From positions 103,542 to 167,541 of the forward strand of contig MU859124.1 of assembly GCA_033297205.1 (NCBI GenBank): DNA of 64,000 nucleotides. Reading direction: 5' to 3'. This DNA comes from Pseudoneurospora amorphoporcata (taxonomy: Eukaryota > Ascomycota > Sordariomycetes > Sordariales > Sordariaceae). Under the pieces are notes generated by a model, which had not been told where the DNA came from, did not search any database, and worked only from the letters and a program-made list of their open reading frames with translations. Shown piece after piece: positions 37,962 to 48,240 of the stretch. A program made the position numbers and the translations under genes. How positions within the stretch are numbered: position 1 is the first letter of the stretch; every line of letters begins with the position of its first letter.

Positions 37962-39744
37962 GGGATCCAGAAGGAGATGGTTCGATGGCGCCTCCACGTC
38001 CATCCGAATAAGATCATGCACCCTTGACGTCTGTCGGCTTGGACTCGGGGCTCGGCTTGGCGAATCTGGCGATTTACCTTGCATGCATGTTGGATCCATA
38101 ACCGCTGGTACCGGAACAGCAACCGAGCGATCACAGGGCCGGATTATGCAGGGTTCTGGGGTCTGCCAGGGGTTAGGATGCCCTTGGGAAGAGTGAAGAA
38201 AGATGGGCTGTTGGGGCTTTGGAAGCTTCGGAGAACTTCAGCACCCTCTTCCATGATAAAAGCTTTCAAATCCAAGCATCGTTCCATATATCGAGTCATG
38301 AGGGGACTGGGATGTGTATTTCGCTCTGGGCTGAGGATGCGCAAATGAATACTGCTCAGACTTTGGTCGTCACAGAATGGTTTAAGATCGTTGAGGAAGT
38401 AATACGGACTCAGCTACGCTAGAGTTCGCTTTGGAACTGGCAAAGAAAAGGCCATCCGGGAAAGCATGGCAATTGATAGACGAAAGACAGATTTCTTGCA
38501 TATTTGATGTATTTCCAAATGCCAAAAGCAACATCTCAAAGAAAACACACCATTGATGATGATCATGGTCCCAGTGGAAGAGTAGGTAATGGTAGATGTT
38601 TCATCTTGGACCCGATTTGCGCACCATTGGCTGCGTTGCGCTTTGACCTTCAGAAGCGAACAACGACAAGACTGAGCGCCCGGAAGACACTCGAGAACAC
38701 CAAAGGTTCGAGACCGGGCACAATGGTTCGTTTCATCCAGTAATGGCTTCAAGACGCATATCTTGCTACCGGACGCACTGTTTGATCCGCTGGGCGAACA
38801 AGTCACGTACGTGGTAATGGAAAAGCCGGGGTTTCATCCTCGTCGGAGTCGTACGAGAAACCAGCGATCACCGCTTCAAGCCTGACCCCAATGCCCGTGT
38901 ATCACCCTATGTTCCCCGAATTCCCCGGGCCAGGGGCACGTGATGTCCCTGATATCGAACAACAACATACCGAAAGAGTCGTTGGCTATGGCCGGACAAG
39001 GCCGGTGGTCACACTCAGCAGGATGGACAAGACTGAGTCGATATCCCGGAGTCCCGGGGAATCCCAAGAGGGAGCCACCAACCCTCCCCGCCTCCCGAAC
39101 CAACATTCCTACATGTATATATGCTGTCCTCTGCTCCCCCAATGTAGCCTTTCATGTCTCACACCAGTCAACCACAACATCATTCACCAAACCCTTTTCC
39201 AACAGCGTATTTTTCACGGCCTCGTAACGGCGTGGATTATCTTCATCAAAGGCAACCACCGCCGACTCTCTACAACACTCTCCCGCGAGCTAGCCAGTGG
39301 CGGTCTCAACAACAGAATCCCTCTGTTCCACGAAGACGACCCTCGTTATCGTTCAACCTTCCGGTTAACTCTCAGTCAGAGTCAGCCAACAACCTAGTCA
39401 GTCTTGGCAATCCCTCCCACAAACAGTCCGTAAGACCGCCTCTTTACCCTCCTCTCCCGGTATCGCCGCGGCAGTTCACCAAACTCTCACCACCACCACT
39501 TTTTGTACCCATCCGTCCACATCCCCGGACCGTCTTCACCTCGAGCAAGCCTCAGCCGCTTCGCCTCGTTCAAGAGTCCCTCAACTCGCGCAAGCGAAAA
39601 CCACCTGTCTTTTTCGCCCAGCATACACGGACTCAGGTTCAGTCCGTGACTTACATTACTATCCATCAGGACTCTTCTCCTCCAATTTCCCCGAATTCTT
39701 CTTCCTACTCGCCAACCGCGACAACAACAACAACAACCTTCAAG
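37962..39744. other. Intergenic region and leader of small-protein gene
   Basis: No independent gene is supportable. From 39154 a C-rich frame is open and in phase with the small protein at 39745; it could be an N-terminal extension but looks like a pyrimidine-rich 5' leader, ending in an ACA repeat just before the ATG. Confidence 0.4.
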
Positions 39745-40281
39745 ATGGCCAGCACCAACCCTACCATGCCTAAGGTCTCTACCCTCCCCCCTGTCCCTGC
39801 CGGAGCCCGCTCAGGTTTTCTGTCCCCAACTAAGGAAGAAATGCTCGCTGACCTTCGTCACCAGGTAAATACCTAAAACTCCCTCCCGTCCCTGTTGTGT
39901 TTTTCTTCTTTCGGATCAGTAGTAGTAAGATATCATCAAATCAAAGAAAAAAAAGTCTGACATGGAAAAACACAGCTCGACGACACCAACTCCGACGGCT
40001 CCTCCGTCGACTCCCGTGGCCGTCGTCGCCGCAGAAACAAGGGCGCCCTCCAGAAGCAGCAGGGCGGTCTCGCCGGCCCTCAGATCCTTCCCCGTCTGTC
40101 CGACACCAAGCCCGTTCGTCTCCAGCTTGGCTTGAACCTCGATGTCGAGGTCGAGCTGAAGGCTAGACTTCAGGGCGATGTCTCGCTTACTCTACTGTAA
40201 GTCAGTCTTTCCTCTATCCATCTCATTCTCCTACCGAACGGTGGGCTAATCAATCCCATCATTCTTTTTTCCAGTCAATAA
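39745..40281 (+). CDS. Small conserved-looking protein of unknown function, 114-115 aa
   Basis: Exon 1 is 39745-39864 (40 codons). An intron with GTAAAT...CACAG follows, and exon 2 starts at 39976. If translation runs straight on it ends at TAA 40198-40200 (114 residues). A strong second intron, 40197-40274 (GTAAGT, CTAAT branch, TTTTTTCCAG), begins inside that stop codon; splicing it gives CTT-CAA-TAA, ending at 40281 (115 residues, ...LLQ). The sequence has a Pro/Ser start (STLPPVPAGARSGFLSPTKEE), an acidic-then-Arg-rich middle (DSRGRRRRRNK) and a hydrophobic amphipathic end (VRLQLGLNLDVEVELKARLQ). Consistent frame across a spliced junction and codon quality argue that it is real. No family was recognised. 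Confidence 0.65.
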
Positions 40282-41617
40282 ATTTCTTCCACTCCCCTAT
40301 TTCCTCCCCTTTTTTCTCGGCTCATGGCCATTCAGCCAAGCCGTCTCTCCATTCAGCCATGAGCCCCTGATTCGAACGTACCCATATCAAAGATAAAATC
40401 CCAACCAAAAAAAAAACCAAAAAAAAATAGAGTCGAAAAGAAACAACAACCCCGACCTCAGTCATCCACCCAACTCCGCCTCAACTCCTCCACCCGCTCG
40501 GTCACCGTCGACGAACTCTTCTACCTCCGGCTCGGTACGCTCCGCTTTCGTCAACGCTGGCTCGATCGTGATGTCAGCTCCAGTCTGACGGCTGCTGTTG
40601 CGCTGCTGATCGGGTTTGTTGGTTTTTTTTGCGGGGTGGCGGTTTCTAGCTTGTGGTCATGGTCATGGTCATTATCTTGGTCATGGACTTGGCTATGGCT
40701 GGTTTGGGATGGGGTGTTGGCTGCTTTGATCCCATCTTGGATGACTACACCGGCATGGACGATAACGATGACAACGACAGCATGGACGGCAATGACGACG
40801 ACGGCAATTATGGACATGGGCTCGGCAATGATGAAAACGGCAACAAGTTCCTGGTCTTGTTTCCATGCCTTGCTTCAGCAGGGCTTGACATCAGCATCAT
40901 TCGAATTGGTCGGTGTTAACACAATTGGGATTGGGATCATGGGATAAGTCTTGCTGGGTTGAGTTGGGGCATATGGGAATTGGAAATCGAAATGGAACTG
41001 GGAAATTGGGAACAAGAAGCACAAGATGGGAAGGGGGCCAAGGAGAATAGCACTTGGTCCTTCCCCCCCATCCCATGTTCTTCTTGACCTTTTCGTTTCC
41101 GATGGGAATCACGGGTTTCTCTTTCATGGGCTGTATGGTACATATGGGAATGGGAATGGGAATAGTGGTGTATTAGTACGAGACAGGTTAGAACAGAACA
41201 CGCTTTCTTGTTTTATAATCATCGTTCGATACGCACTCGTGCCTATGATGACCTCTCTGTCTTTTTTGATTACACTCTGGGTTGCACATAATATCTGTTT
41301 ACTCTGTCTCCTTGAGCTACGTTGATTTGGTGGTTTAGGTAGACGGATAGTGAAACTGTTGGGTTGAGTTGAACGAGTGTCTTCATTGACTCTTGACATC
41401 GGACTATCTCGCTCCCTGACTCGTTGTTTGTTTGATATTCGGAACATAAAACAGTTGGAACGTAGCACGGACATCTTGGAATGTCTCATGGTTGAAATGG
41501 CCCGCACATCTATCTGATGGTTGGTGCTTGCAAGAAAAAAAGAAAAAAGGAATGAAAAAGGAGATGGAACGACAGCCGCGAAAGGAAGAGAGGGGAGAGA
41601 TAAAGTATATAAAAAGC
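40282..41617. other. Intergenic region, no gene seen
   Basis: This contains A-rich runs near 40410-40430, GGTCATGGTCATGG-type short repeats near 40657-40690 and a GGGAATGGGAATGG tandem near 41147-41163. Open frames here reflect these repeats. No supportable gene. Confidence 0.45.
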
Positions 41618-41623
41618 AAAAAA
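41618..41623 (-). terminator. Pol III terminator of tRNA-Asp
   Basis: Six T on the minus strand, about eight bases past the end of the tRNA. Confidence 0.8.
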
Positions 41624-41630
41624 GAATGGT

Positions 41631-41723
41631 CTCTCCCGCCGGGAATTGAACCCGGGTCTCGAGCGAATCGAACTGATGTTCAAGCTTGACAAGCTCACAT
41701 ACTGACCACTATACTACGGAAGA
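41631..41723 (-). tRNA. tRNA-Asp (GTC) with intron
   Basis: On the minus strand a 7-bp acceptor stem pairs TCTTCCG (41723-41717) with CGGGAGA (41638-41632). The D arm carries TAGTATAGTGGTCAGTAT, as in eukaryotic tRNA-Asp. The anticodon loop is TTGTCA|C, with anticodon GTC. A 21-nt intron sits at the canonical place after position 37, and removing it restores the anticodon stem TGAGC/GCTCG. The T arm is CCGGG-TTCAATT-CCCGG. The mature length is 72 nt before CCA. A T6 terminator follows. The sense of the stems leaves little doubt about identity. Confidence 0.93.
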
Positions 41724-42196
41724 TGTACAACTGTTAATCAGCTGTCGTAGTTTGTTATTGGGAAACCGGGGAAGATCTAGGACTTATATAATTGATTGAC
41801 CAATCCACCAGCACAAAGTATCTTCTGAACTGCACCGTATATATAGACTTACACTATAATACTGCTTTGTTTGTTACTTGGCTCACTACACCTAGTATTC
41901 TTGAAGAAATTTCTCCAAAGCCAGCCCAGACCTTATGAGAACGTGTTTAAATGATCAAGCGGTAATCGCAAATGCTTGTAGAAATACGAATCGGAAATGC
42001 ACTAACGAGACACAACGTAACACATTCGGAATTGGAATAGGCATATCGAAGCTGCATTAGGCGTCGGTGATGGGACAAGATGTATGAATAAATTATGAGA
42101 AGGCTTAGGGAAGTTGACTTTAGGTCTCGAACTAACTAAACAAATAAACCAGAGTTAGACTGTACATGGTAAATACGGGCTAACCAACGGAATCAG

Positions 42197-42703
42197 ATCC
42201 GGCGCGACAACTTGACAGATGCCTTGGAGTACGCAGCCGACAACCCCGTTTTTGGCGGCATCAACGAGATGCGCAGCATCGAGTATCTGAAGCCGGTATA
42301 CCACATCGATTGGTGGTGGATCACGCTGCCCTGCGTGCTCGAGATGGTCGGGATCTTGTTCATCGTGTTGACGGCATTGAGGTTGACGAACTGGTCGTGT
42401 AAGTTGGGGTGGTGGGGGCCTAGGCTCTCGGTTGGCGGAGGGGCCGCGCCTGGCGAGGTGTTAATGAGCTGGAGGAAGGAGCCATTTCCGCCTTGGGGGA
42501 CAAATTCGATTGCGATTTTGGCCAATGGCCCGGCGGTTGCGAGTGTTTTGGATGATGCGAAGACGGTGCAGGAGATGAAGACTAGAGGGAGGGTTGCGGA
42601 GGTAACGCTGTTGACGGATCACGGGGCGGACGGGATGGCGTCGGTGGATTCGACGACACGAACTGGTCGGGGGGGAGGGAGAGCGGCAGGATCTGTAAGC
42701 TGA
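42197..42703 (+). pseudogene. C-terminal relic of a membrane-protein gene (DUF3176-like)
   Basis: The frame is open from 42197, just after an intron-end-like CTAACC...CAG (acceptor about 42194-42196), to the stop at 42703. It encodes IEYLKPVYHIDWWWITLPCV, then one hydrophobic helix (VGILFIVLTALRL), then SWRKEPFPPWGTNS. The arrangement near the end, an aromatic WWW motif, a transmembrane helix and a Trp-Lys segment, resembles the C-terminus of fungal DUF3176-type membrane proteins. I find no upstream exons: the preceding 470 bases are AT-shifted and have no matching frame. It is therefore probably a 5'-truncated gene remnant. A live gene with unusual upstream exons cannot be excluded. Confidence 0.45.
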
Positions 42704-43694
42704 AGAGACTTGTTCAGTACAATTCTACGGCCTCTTATGTAAATTCAAACGCATTGAATGTTTCCAGGTTGTGCATTATCTTGTGATGGTGGTGTTTAAG
42801 ATGCAACCTTGAAGAAATATAATGTAGCCGGACAGGCCCTTTGAAATATATCAAGTGAACGGGGTCGGTACTTCTGAATCAACAAAGAGATGATGTATAT
42901 ATCCTGTTTTTGAGACTCGGAGTGTAGGCTACGGGAAGACAAAAAGAGTTCGTGGCGCGTTTTGAAGAATGAAAAGAACTCGTTCATGCAGGTGTAGGTA
43001 ATTTTCCAGTTGGTACCATGTGTCACGCGGATTACTTGTCCTCTTCCTGAGACCGGAAGTCAGAAGTGATGGCTTGCAGAGAAGTCGGTCCGAAATATGT
43101 AAGGAGACGAAGTATTCAAGTATTATTATGCGGTACAATGTTTATGGCAGGCAAATGCAATTCAACCAACGCAGGCCAATGGGTGGGTTGTGGATCTTGG
43201 TGGAAATGCAAGAGGAAAAGTGAATGTGAGGACGAGACGAGCCAACCAAGCTGTGAAATTGTGACTGGCGAGAAGGTTGAAGAGGAGAGAAGGAGAAAGC
43301 CACGAAGAGACTGGAATAAATGCAGCATTCTCAACGACGGTGGGTGACGACTGCCACAAATGTCCAGTAATTCACTCAGTTAAGGCAAACGACAAGAATC
43401 GATCCCGTAGGCAAGGCTGATAATTCATCACCGCTCCAGAGATCGATGTGTAAAAGCTCGCCCATTAGAACGCGTTGAAACGATTCGAGAGTTTTTTCCT
43501 CGCCCAGCCCTGCTCTTGTAGCATTTGTCTAAATCGAGTTTCATACCCTCGAAGTGTCGTGGTATCCGAATGACTAAGAAATACACCATAACGCCCTTTA
43601 TACGCCAGTCGGCCCATAGAATAAGTGGCAGTATTCCCCTCCATGATGTTCAAGCCCCGCCATTTTTCGGTCCATTATTCCCATCGTTTGCCCC
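42704..43694. other. Intergenic region, no gene seen
   Basis: About 1 kb between the membrane-protein relic and the 3' end of the coiled-coil gene. Short open frames only. Nothing supportable. Confidence 0.45.
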
Positions 43695-44408
43695 TCACAG
43701 GTGCATACCACCCTCCTCCTCGTCATCTTCACCTCCCAAGTTCCGTAGTCGCTCCTCCATCCTCCTCCTAAGCTCCTCATCACTTAGCGAACCACCAGAA
43801 CCAGCGCCAGTGCCGGCACCAACACGTTGTTGCTCTGGCTGTCTTCTCGATCCAGCAACATCATCCATGACAATCTCTCCATTCCTAATCACTCCAGTCT
43901 GGAACGTTCCATCCATCCAAGCCGGGTGCTGTGTTGTTGTCGTCGAAGTTCCATTCGTCATCGGTTGTTGCTGCTGCTCCTCCTCGTTGTCCGAGTCCTC
44001 ACCAGTCTCCGCCGGTCCACGAGCCCTATTCCTTGCCGCAGCAGCCTCGACCTCTTCCTTCCTTTCGAACTCGGTCCAGCTGAGTCCCCTGCGCTCGACC
44101 TCGTTCTTGACCAGCTGGACGCGCTCCTCCATGCGGACTATGACTTGCTCGTTCTCGCGAATGGCTTCGACGCAGTCCGGGTCGGGTTGGTTCTGCGCTG
44201 ACTCACCGCCGGCGCTGCTGCTGGAGCCTCCGAGAGGGGCCTCGACACCTTCAGCGAAGGGGCGCAGCTGCTCGTTGGAGTACTTGAGGTGGGCGATGGA
44301 GTTATATATTTCAAGGACTTTGAGGCGGAGGGCCGAGACGGGGAGATCTTCCAGAGCTGCGGCGAAAGCCTGGGGAGTTATGGGGAGGGATTCGGTGGAG
44401 GATGACAT
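43695..44408 (-). CDS. Acidic coiled-coil protein of unknown function
   Basis: A single exon of 237 residues starting at ATG 44408 (MSSSTESLPITPQAF). Residues about 10-60 are predicted helical with IYNSIAHLKYSNEQL. About residues 75-125 form a charged coiled coil (EAIRENEQVIVRMEERVQLV, then RRGLSWTEF). The remainder is disordered, with a poly-Gln stretch, Thr runs, Gly/Ser and an acidic end (GGEDDEEEGGMHL). No signal peptide or membrane helix is present. The pattern of an ordered N-terminal half with a low-complexity tail, plus good codon use, supports a real gene, and I have the impression of a conserved fungal protein family. I cannot name it or assign a role. Confidence 0.7.
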   Translation of the reverse strand: MSSSTESLPITPQAFAAALEDLPVSALRLKVLEIYNSIAHLKYSNEQLRPFAEGVEAPLGGSSSSAGGESAQNQPDPDCVEAIRENEQVIVRMEERVQLVKNEVERRGLSWTEFERKEEVEAAAARNRARGPAETGEDSDNEEEQQQQPMTNGTSTTTTQHPAWMDGTFQTGVIRNGEIVMDDVAGSRRQPEQQRVGAGTGAGSGGSLSDEELRRRMEERLRNLGGEDDEEEGGMHL

Positions 44409-45032
44409 TTTGGGATGTGATGGTGATCGAGGTGAGATATCGATACGGTTGTTGTGGTTGTGGTTATCGTCGAGGTAGATAGGCAGGTATAGTCAGTCGG
44501 CTGGACAGATGCTACCTGTTTGTATAGCAGCAAGTACCTTTGTGTATAGGTGATGGGCGTTATTGTGGGAGGGTGTTGACAACGTGAATGGACTTTTATG
44601 TTCGAGGTACGGTGAAAATGTGGGACGAATCTCAGCTGGTGCTGATTTGGTATTTGAAAGATTCTATTCCCAGGATGAGGAAATGTGCTCTTTGGTTGTT
44701 TCTACTTGAGGTCCTGACCTGACGTCGCAGCTCGATTGCCCTGGACGGGAGCTTGTTCTGGAAGCTTGTACAATGCGGGGTCCTTTCGTCCCGCAAAGGT
44801 GCCTGGAGAACCACTGGGGCAGAGCATCTGAAGACGGCCCCTCTGTGGAGCAAGTGAACCTCTTAACAACCAATCATGTTGTACAAATCTGCCTGCCGGG
44901 CCCGGGAGCTCCGTCATTTTTTCCCTGGCCATTTTCGCAGTTGCTCCCCGATCCAATAACTCCCGAGTTCGGATTCACCTTGATGGACAGTTTGCGCGAA
45001 ACGGCGCGATATAGGGCGCCCATTCCGTGACC
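44409..45032. other. Divergent promoter region
   Basis: A 620-base spacer separates the divergently transcribed coiled-coil and rhomboid genes and presumably holds both promoters. No other feature was recognised. Confidence 0.5.
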
Positions 45033-46799
45033 ATGAACTGCTCCCTGGGCGTCAATGCCTTTCGGCCAGGCGTCCAGGTCGCCGCTCACCATTTTTCCAA
45101 AGCATGTAGCCGACTGCTCGTCGCCGCCGCACCCACCACCACGCGATGCTTCTCTTCCACGCCATTGCCTCCATCCACCGCCCAGAACCAACGGCACGCC
45201 AATCGAGGCTGTCTTTTATCTTCTTCAACACCACTCTTCGGTCCCTCTTCGATTCCGCGCATCGCCGTACGCACCCTCAAGTTTGCCGCCCGCAACAGAA
45301 TCATCACTCACTATGTCGACCTACCCCCGAACTACAAGGACGAGGAGGGCTTGCCCTTCCGCGCCAATGAGCTGGCAGCTGGCGAGGTTCTTCGGTTATT
45401 CGGGCCCGCGATGGCCACTCATGAGGCGAACAAGTTGCTCAAGATCCTTCACGGTCGCCGCGTCGCTGGAACCCTTGACGACCCCGTGCTCCAAGTTAAC
45501 ACTGCCGCATACACTGTGAAAGACAAGAGAACCGCACTGGACTACCTTCGCAAGAACATCTATGTCGACGAGGTCGTGAACGCCGGACTGCGCGCCGAGG
45601 ACGAGCTGGCAGCCCTTGAGAAACAACAAGAAGAAGGCGACCAGGCCCAGACCGAGGAGGGTGACATAACCAAGAAAGTCGGGTACAAGTCACGGTTCAA
45701 GATGTACCGGGACGATACTGAGGGTGTCGACGAAGCCGAGAAAAACAAACCCGCGCCCCCGTCAGTTTACGGCAAAAGCGCTTTCGATGCCATCCGCGCC
45801 CGCAACGAGGCTATCTGGAAGGAGAAGCTCAAGAAGCAGGAAGAGGAACGCAAGAAGCTCGAGGAAGAATACAAGAACGGCAAGGCCGGCCCTCTCGCCA
45901 AAGCGGAAGACGCCCCGAAGCGTGAAGTCAGTGCCAAGAGAAAGGAATGGGAGCAATGGGCCATGTCCGACCTCAAGGAGCCCCCCAAGATGCCCGCGTG
46001 GAAGCGCCTGCTGCCCTCGACCGTCTTTGTCGCTCTCCTCGTCGCCGGTTTCCTTACCTACTCGCAGCTCTACGTCGCCCCCAGCCGCGAAAACAGGTTA
46101 TGGCCCGATTGTCCTCCAGCAGCCGCCACCGTTGCCGCCCTCATCGGCGCCAATGTTCTGATATGGTTCCTCTGGAAGATCCCCGTCATGTGGAAGCCTT
46201 TGCTCCGATGGTTCTTGATCTCGCCCGCGACACCCAAGGCCTTCAGTATGCTTGGCGCCGTGTTTTCTCACCAGGTCGTCTGGGGCCATCTTATTGTCAA
46301 CATGCCCTTTCTCTGGTTCTTTGGCACCCGGCTTCACGACGAGGTTGGCAGGGCCGACTTCCTGACGACCTATGTCTTATCCGGATCTGTTGGCTTCCTG
46401 ACCAGTCTGTTCTGGCTTGTCCTGAGGGGCAACTTCCATATGACTACCCTCGGCGCATCCGGCGCCATCTACGGTATCTCGGCAGCCTACTTTTGGATGC
46501 ACAGATTCGAGGGCTTCAAGATCCTTGGCCTGCCGCCTGACCCGTATACTGGTGTTCAGGGATTGGCCTTCATTGGACTGTTTGGAGGCCTGAACATCTG
46601 GGGCTTGTTCAGCAAGAACCATACCATGGATGTCGTATCCCATCTGGGCGGCATGATTATTGGTATCATCGCCGGTCATCTGATGGAGCAGAAGAAGAAG
46701 GCGAGGCTTGAAGGAGCGGGTAACACCCAACACCTGAACCTGAAGGACCAGAAGACTGGGTCCGGTGTTCTGGACACCATTCTTGAAAAGAAAGCGTAA
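45033..46799 (+). CDS. Rhomboid-family membrane protein, probably mitochondrial
   Basis: A single exon of 588 residues from ATG 45033. The N-terminus is Arg/Ser/Ala-rich with few acidic residues (CSRLLVAAAPTTTRCFSS), a mitochondrial-type presequence. A soluble charged middle follows, including a Lys/Glu coiled coil (KLKKQEEERKKLEEEY). The C-terminal half carries about six hydrophobic helices. Rhomboid signatures are present: HLIVNMPFLWFFG, the nucleophile motif TLGASGAIYG with Ser about 476, and DVVSHLGG with His about 537, giving an intact Ser-His dyad. Such proteins cleave membrane-embedded substrates; the mitochondrial type (Pcp1/PARL) processes dynamin-like GTPases and other inner-membrane proteins. 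The long inserted middle is unlike yeast Pcp1, so it may be a second, fungal-specific rhomboid. Confidence 0.88.
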   Translation: MNCSLGVNAFRPGVQVAAHHFSKACSRLLVAAAPTTTRCFSSTPLPPSTAQNQRHANRGCLLSSSTPLFGPSSIPRIAVRTLKFAARNRIITHYVDLPPNYKDEEGLPFRANELAAGEVLRLFGPAMATHEANKLLKILHGRRVAGTLDDPVLQVNTAAYTVKDKRTALDYLRKNIYVDEVVNAGLRAEDELAALEKQQEEGDQAQTEEGDITKKVGYKSRFKMYRDDTEGVDEAEKNKPAPPSVYGKSAFDAIRARNEAIWKEKLKKQEEERKKLEEEYKNGKAGPLAKAEDAPKREVSAKRKEWEQWAMSDLKEPPKMPAWKRLLPSTVFVALLVAGFLTYSQLYVAPSRENRLWPDCPPAAATVAALIGANVLIWFLWKIPVMWKPLLRWFLISPATPKAFSMLGAVFSHQVVWGHLIVNMPFLWFFGTRLHDEVGRADFLTTYVLSGSVGFLTSLFWLVLRGNFHMTTLGASGAIYGISAAYFWMHRFEGFKILGLPPDPYTGVQGLAFIGLFGGLNIWGLFSKNHTMDVVSHLGGMIIGIIAGHLMEQKKKARLEGAGNTQHLNLKDQKTGSGVLDTILEKKA

Positions 46800-48240
46800 A
46801 ATGATGTATAAACATGAAGATTTTGTATAACATATGGTGTATTTTTTAGTTTTGTCTTGTGCTTGATATCCGCGGTTTCTTACCTTTGTTTACTTGAGTG
46901 TCATTTTAGGTCGTCGTTCAGAGCAACAACCCCTATCCACGAACAGAGCTGTCGGTCTCTTCCTGATCCATTCCAGCTGAAAACTAGTTACAGTAGTGCG
47001 TTGCCGAGACCCGCCAATCCCGAAGAACAGGGACCGGCTCCCGTCCGAACAGGGGTTCCAAAGCGCCGCGGCCCCATTGGACGATTTTGCTCTCCCCACA
47101 TGCAGGATGATGACAGGCCACAGGACCAAAGACGTTGGAGAATTGGAGACTTTGAGTTGGGTCAATGCCCGTCTCTCCAGAGATCAGCCCTGACGTAAGC
47201 CCGAGGGGGCCGTCGTAATCCTTTTTTTTTTTCATATGGAAGCGAAGATTCCTCTCGAGATTCGGGGACAAAAAGGAAAAGGCCCCGAGTGAAGATCGAA
47301 AGAGACCCCACAGATCGACGGGGGTGTCAAGCGAGGCCTCCAACAGCGTCCCCTCAAAGCTCCCCAGGAATGTTCCATAATCAACATGAGGAGGCTTTCT
47401 GCTAACGAGCCGCAGTCTCCAGCCAACACCGACACGCAAACGTCGAAAGGGCGGACAAGGACAATGATGGGTTTGTAACTCCTCATATATTGCCCGTCTT
47501 CACATGGATAGATGACCGGCCTTCTTCTATTTCACCGCATTTCATGGCCACGACTCCACGATGCCCAGAACTAAATATAAGACAGACCAATTGAGTCATA
47601 GGTACCCATCGTTGTGCCTTGTGTATGGGCTTGTGTACCTAACACACCATCTCCAGCTTGTATACTCAAGTGGTACCAGAGTCAAGTTTTCATTCTTCTT
47701 CCGCGTTCCCTTCCCCTCCTCCGTAGTTGGGAGTCTCTCCCTTGAATGAACCGGCCTGAAGAAAAGCAAGACAAGGAACTGAAGTCTTGAGCTTGGTAGC
47801 TGAGTATCCGGAACACCGTCGCCGAGAGTCGAACGAGTAGTTGTGCACGACCCCCCTTGTTCCCATGGCATCAATTTCGTTTTTAGATTGACGGTCCCCT
47901 CCTTCCGTCTTTGATTTTGCAAAACACTTTTTCTTTCTTTCCTTTTACTTCTTTTCTTCCTCTCTTTACTCTTCCAACCACCCAACCGGCCATCTTGGTC
48001 TCCTGTCGGCTAAAGACCAGCTTCAAAGACCCCGCCGGCTCCTCAACCTATGAACCTGGCAAGCTGAACCCTTGCGACCGCTTACCGAACCCCGTTGCTG
48101 GTACCTCGGACTTGGAGCTTGAGCTTCTTGTTGCAGAATTGGGGACCCCAAGTCGCGAAATCTTATACTGTCACCGATTTGACCGCCGCTCACATTTGCG
48201 ACCGACAACGTTGCGATAATCGTCTGCCTACCCGTTTGAT
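46800..48240. other. Intergenic region and leader of PhoD-like gene
   Basis: No supportable gene. The last 350 bases are pyrimidine-rich and are probably the 5' leader of the PhoD-like gene. Confidence 0.45.

Noticed and set aside
43374..43432. C/D snoRNA-like boxes (GTGATGA ... CTGA) on the minus strand
   Set aside because: No terminal stem around the boxes and no target complementarity that I could see; the boxes are short enough to occur by chance.
47815..47845. tRNA B-box-like CGTTCGACTCT on the minus strand
   Set aside because: No matching T-stem, acceptor stem or A box.
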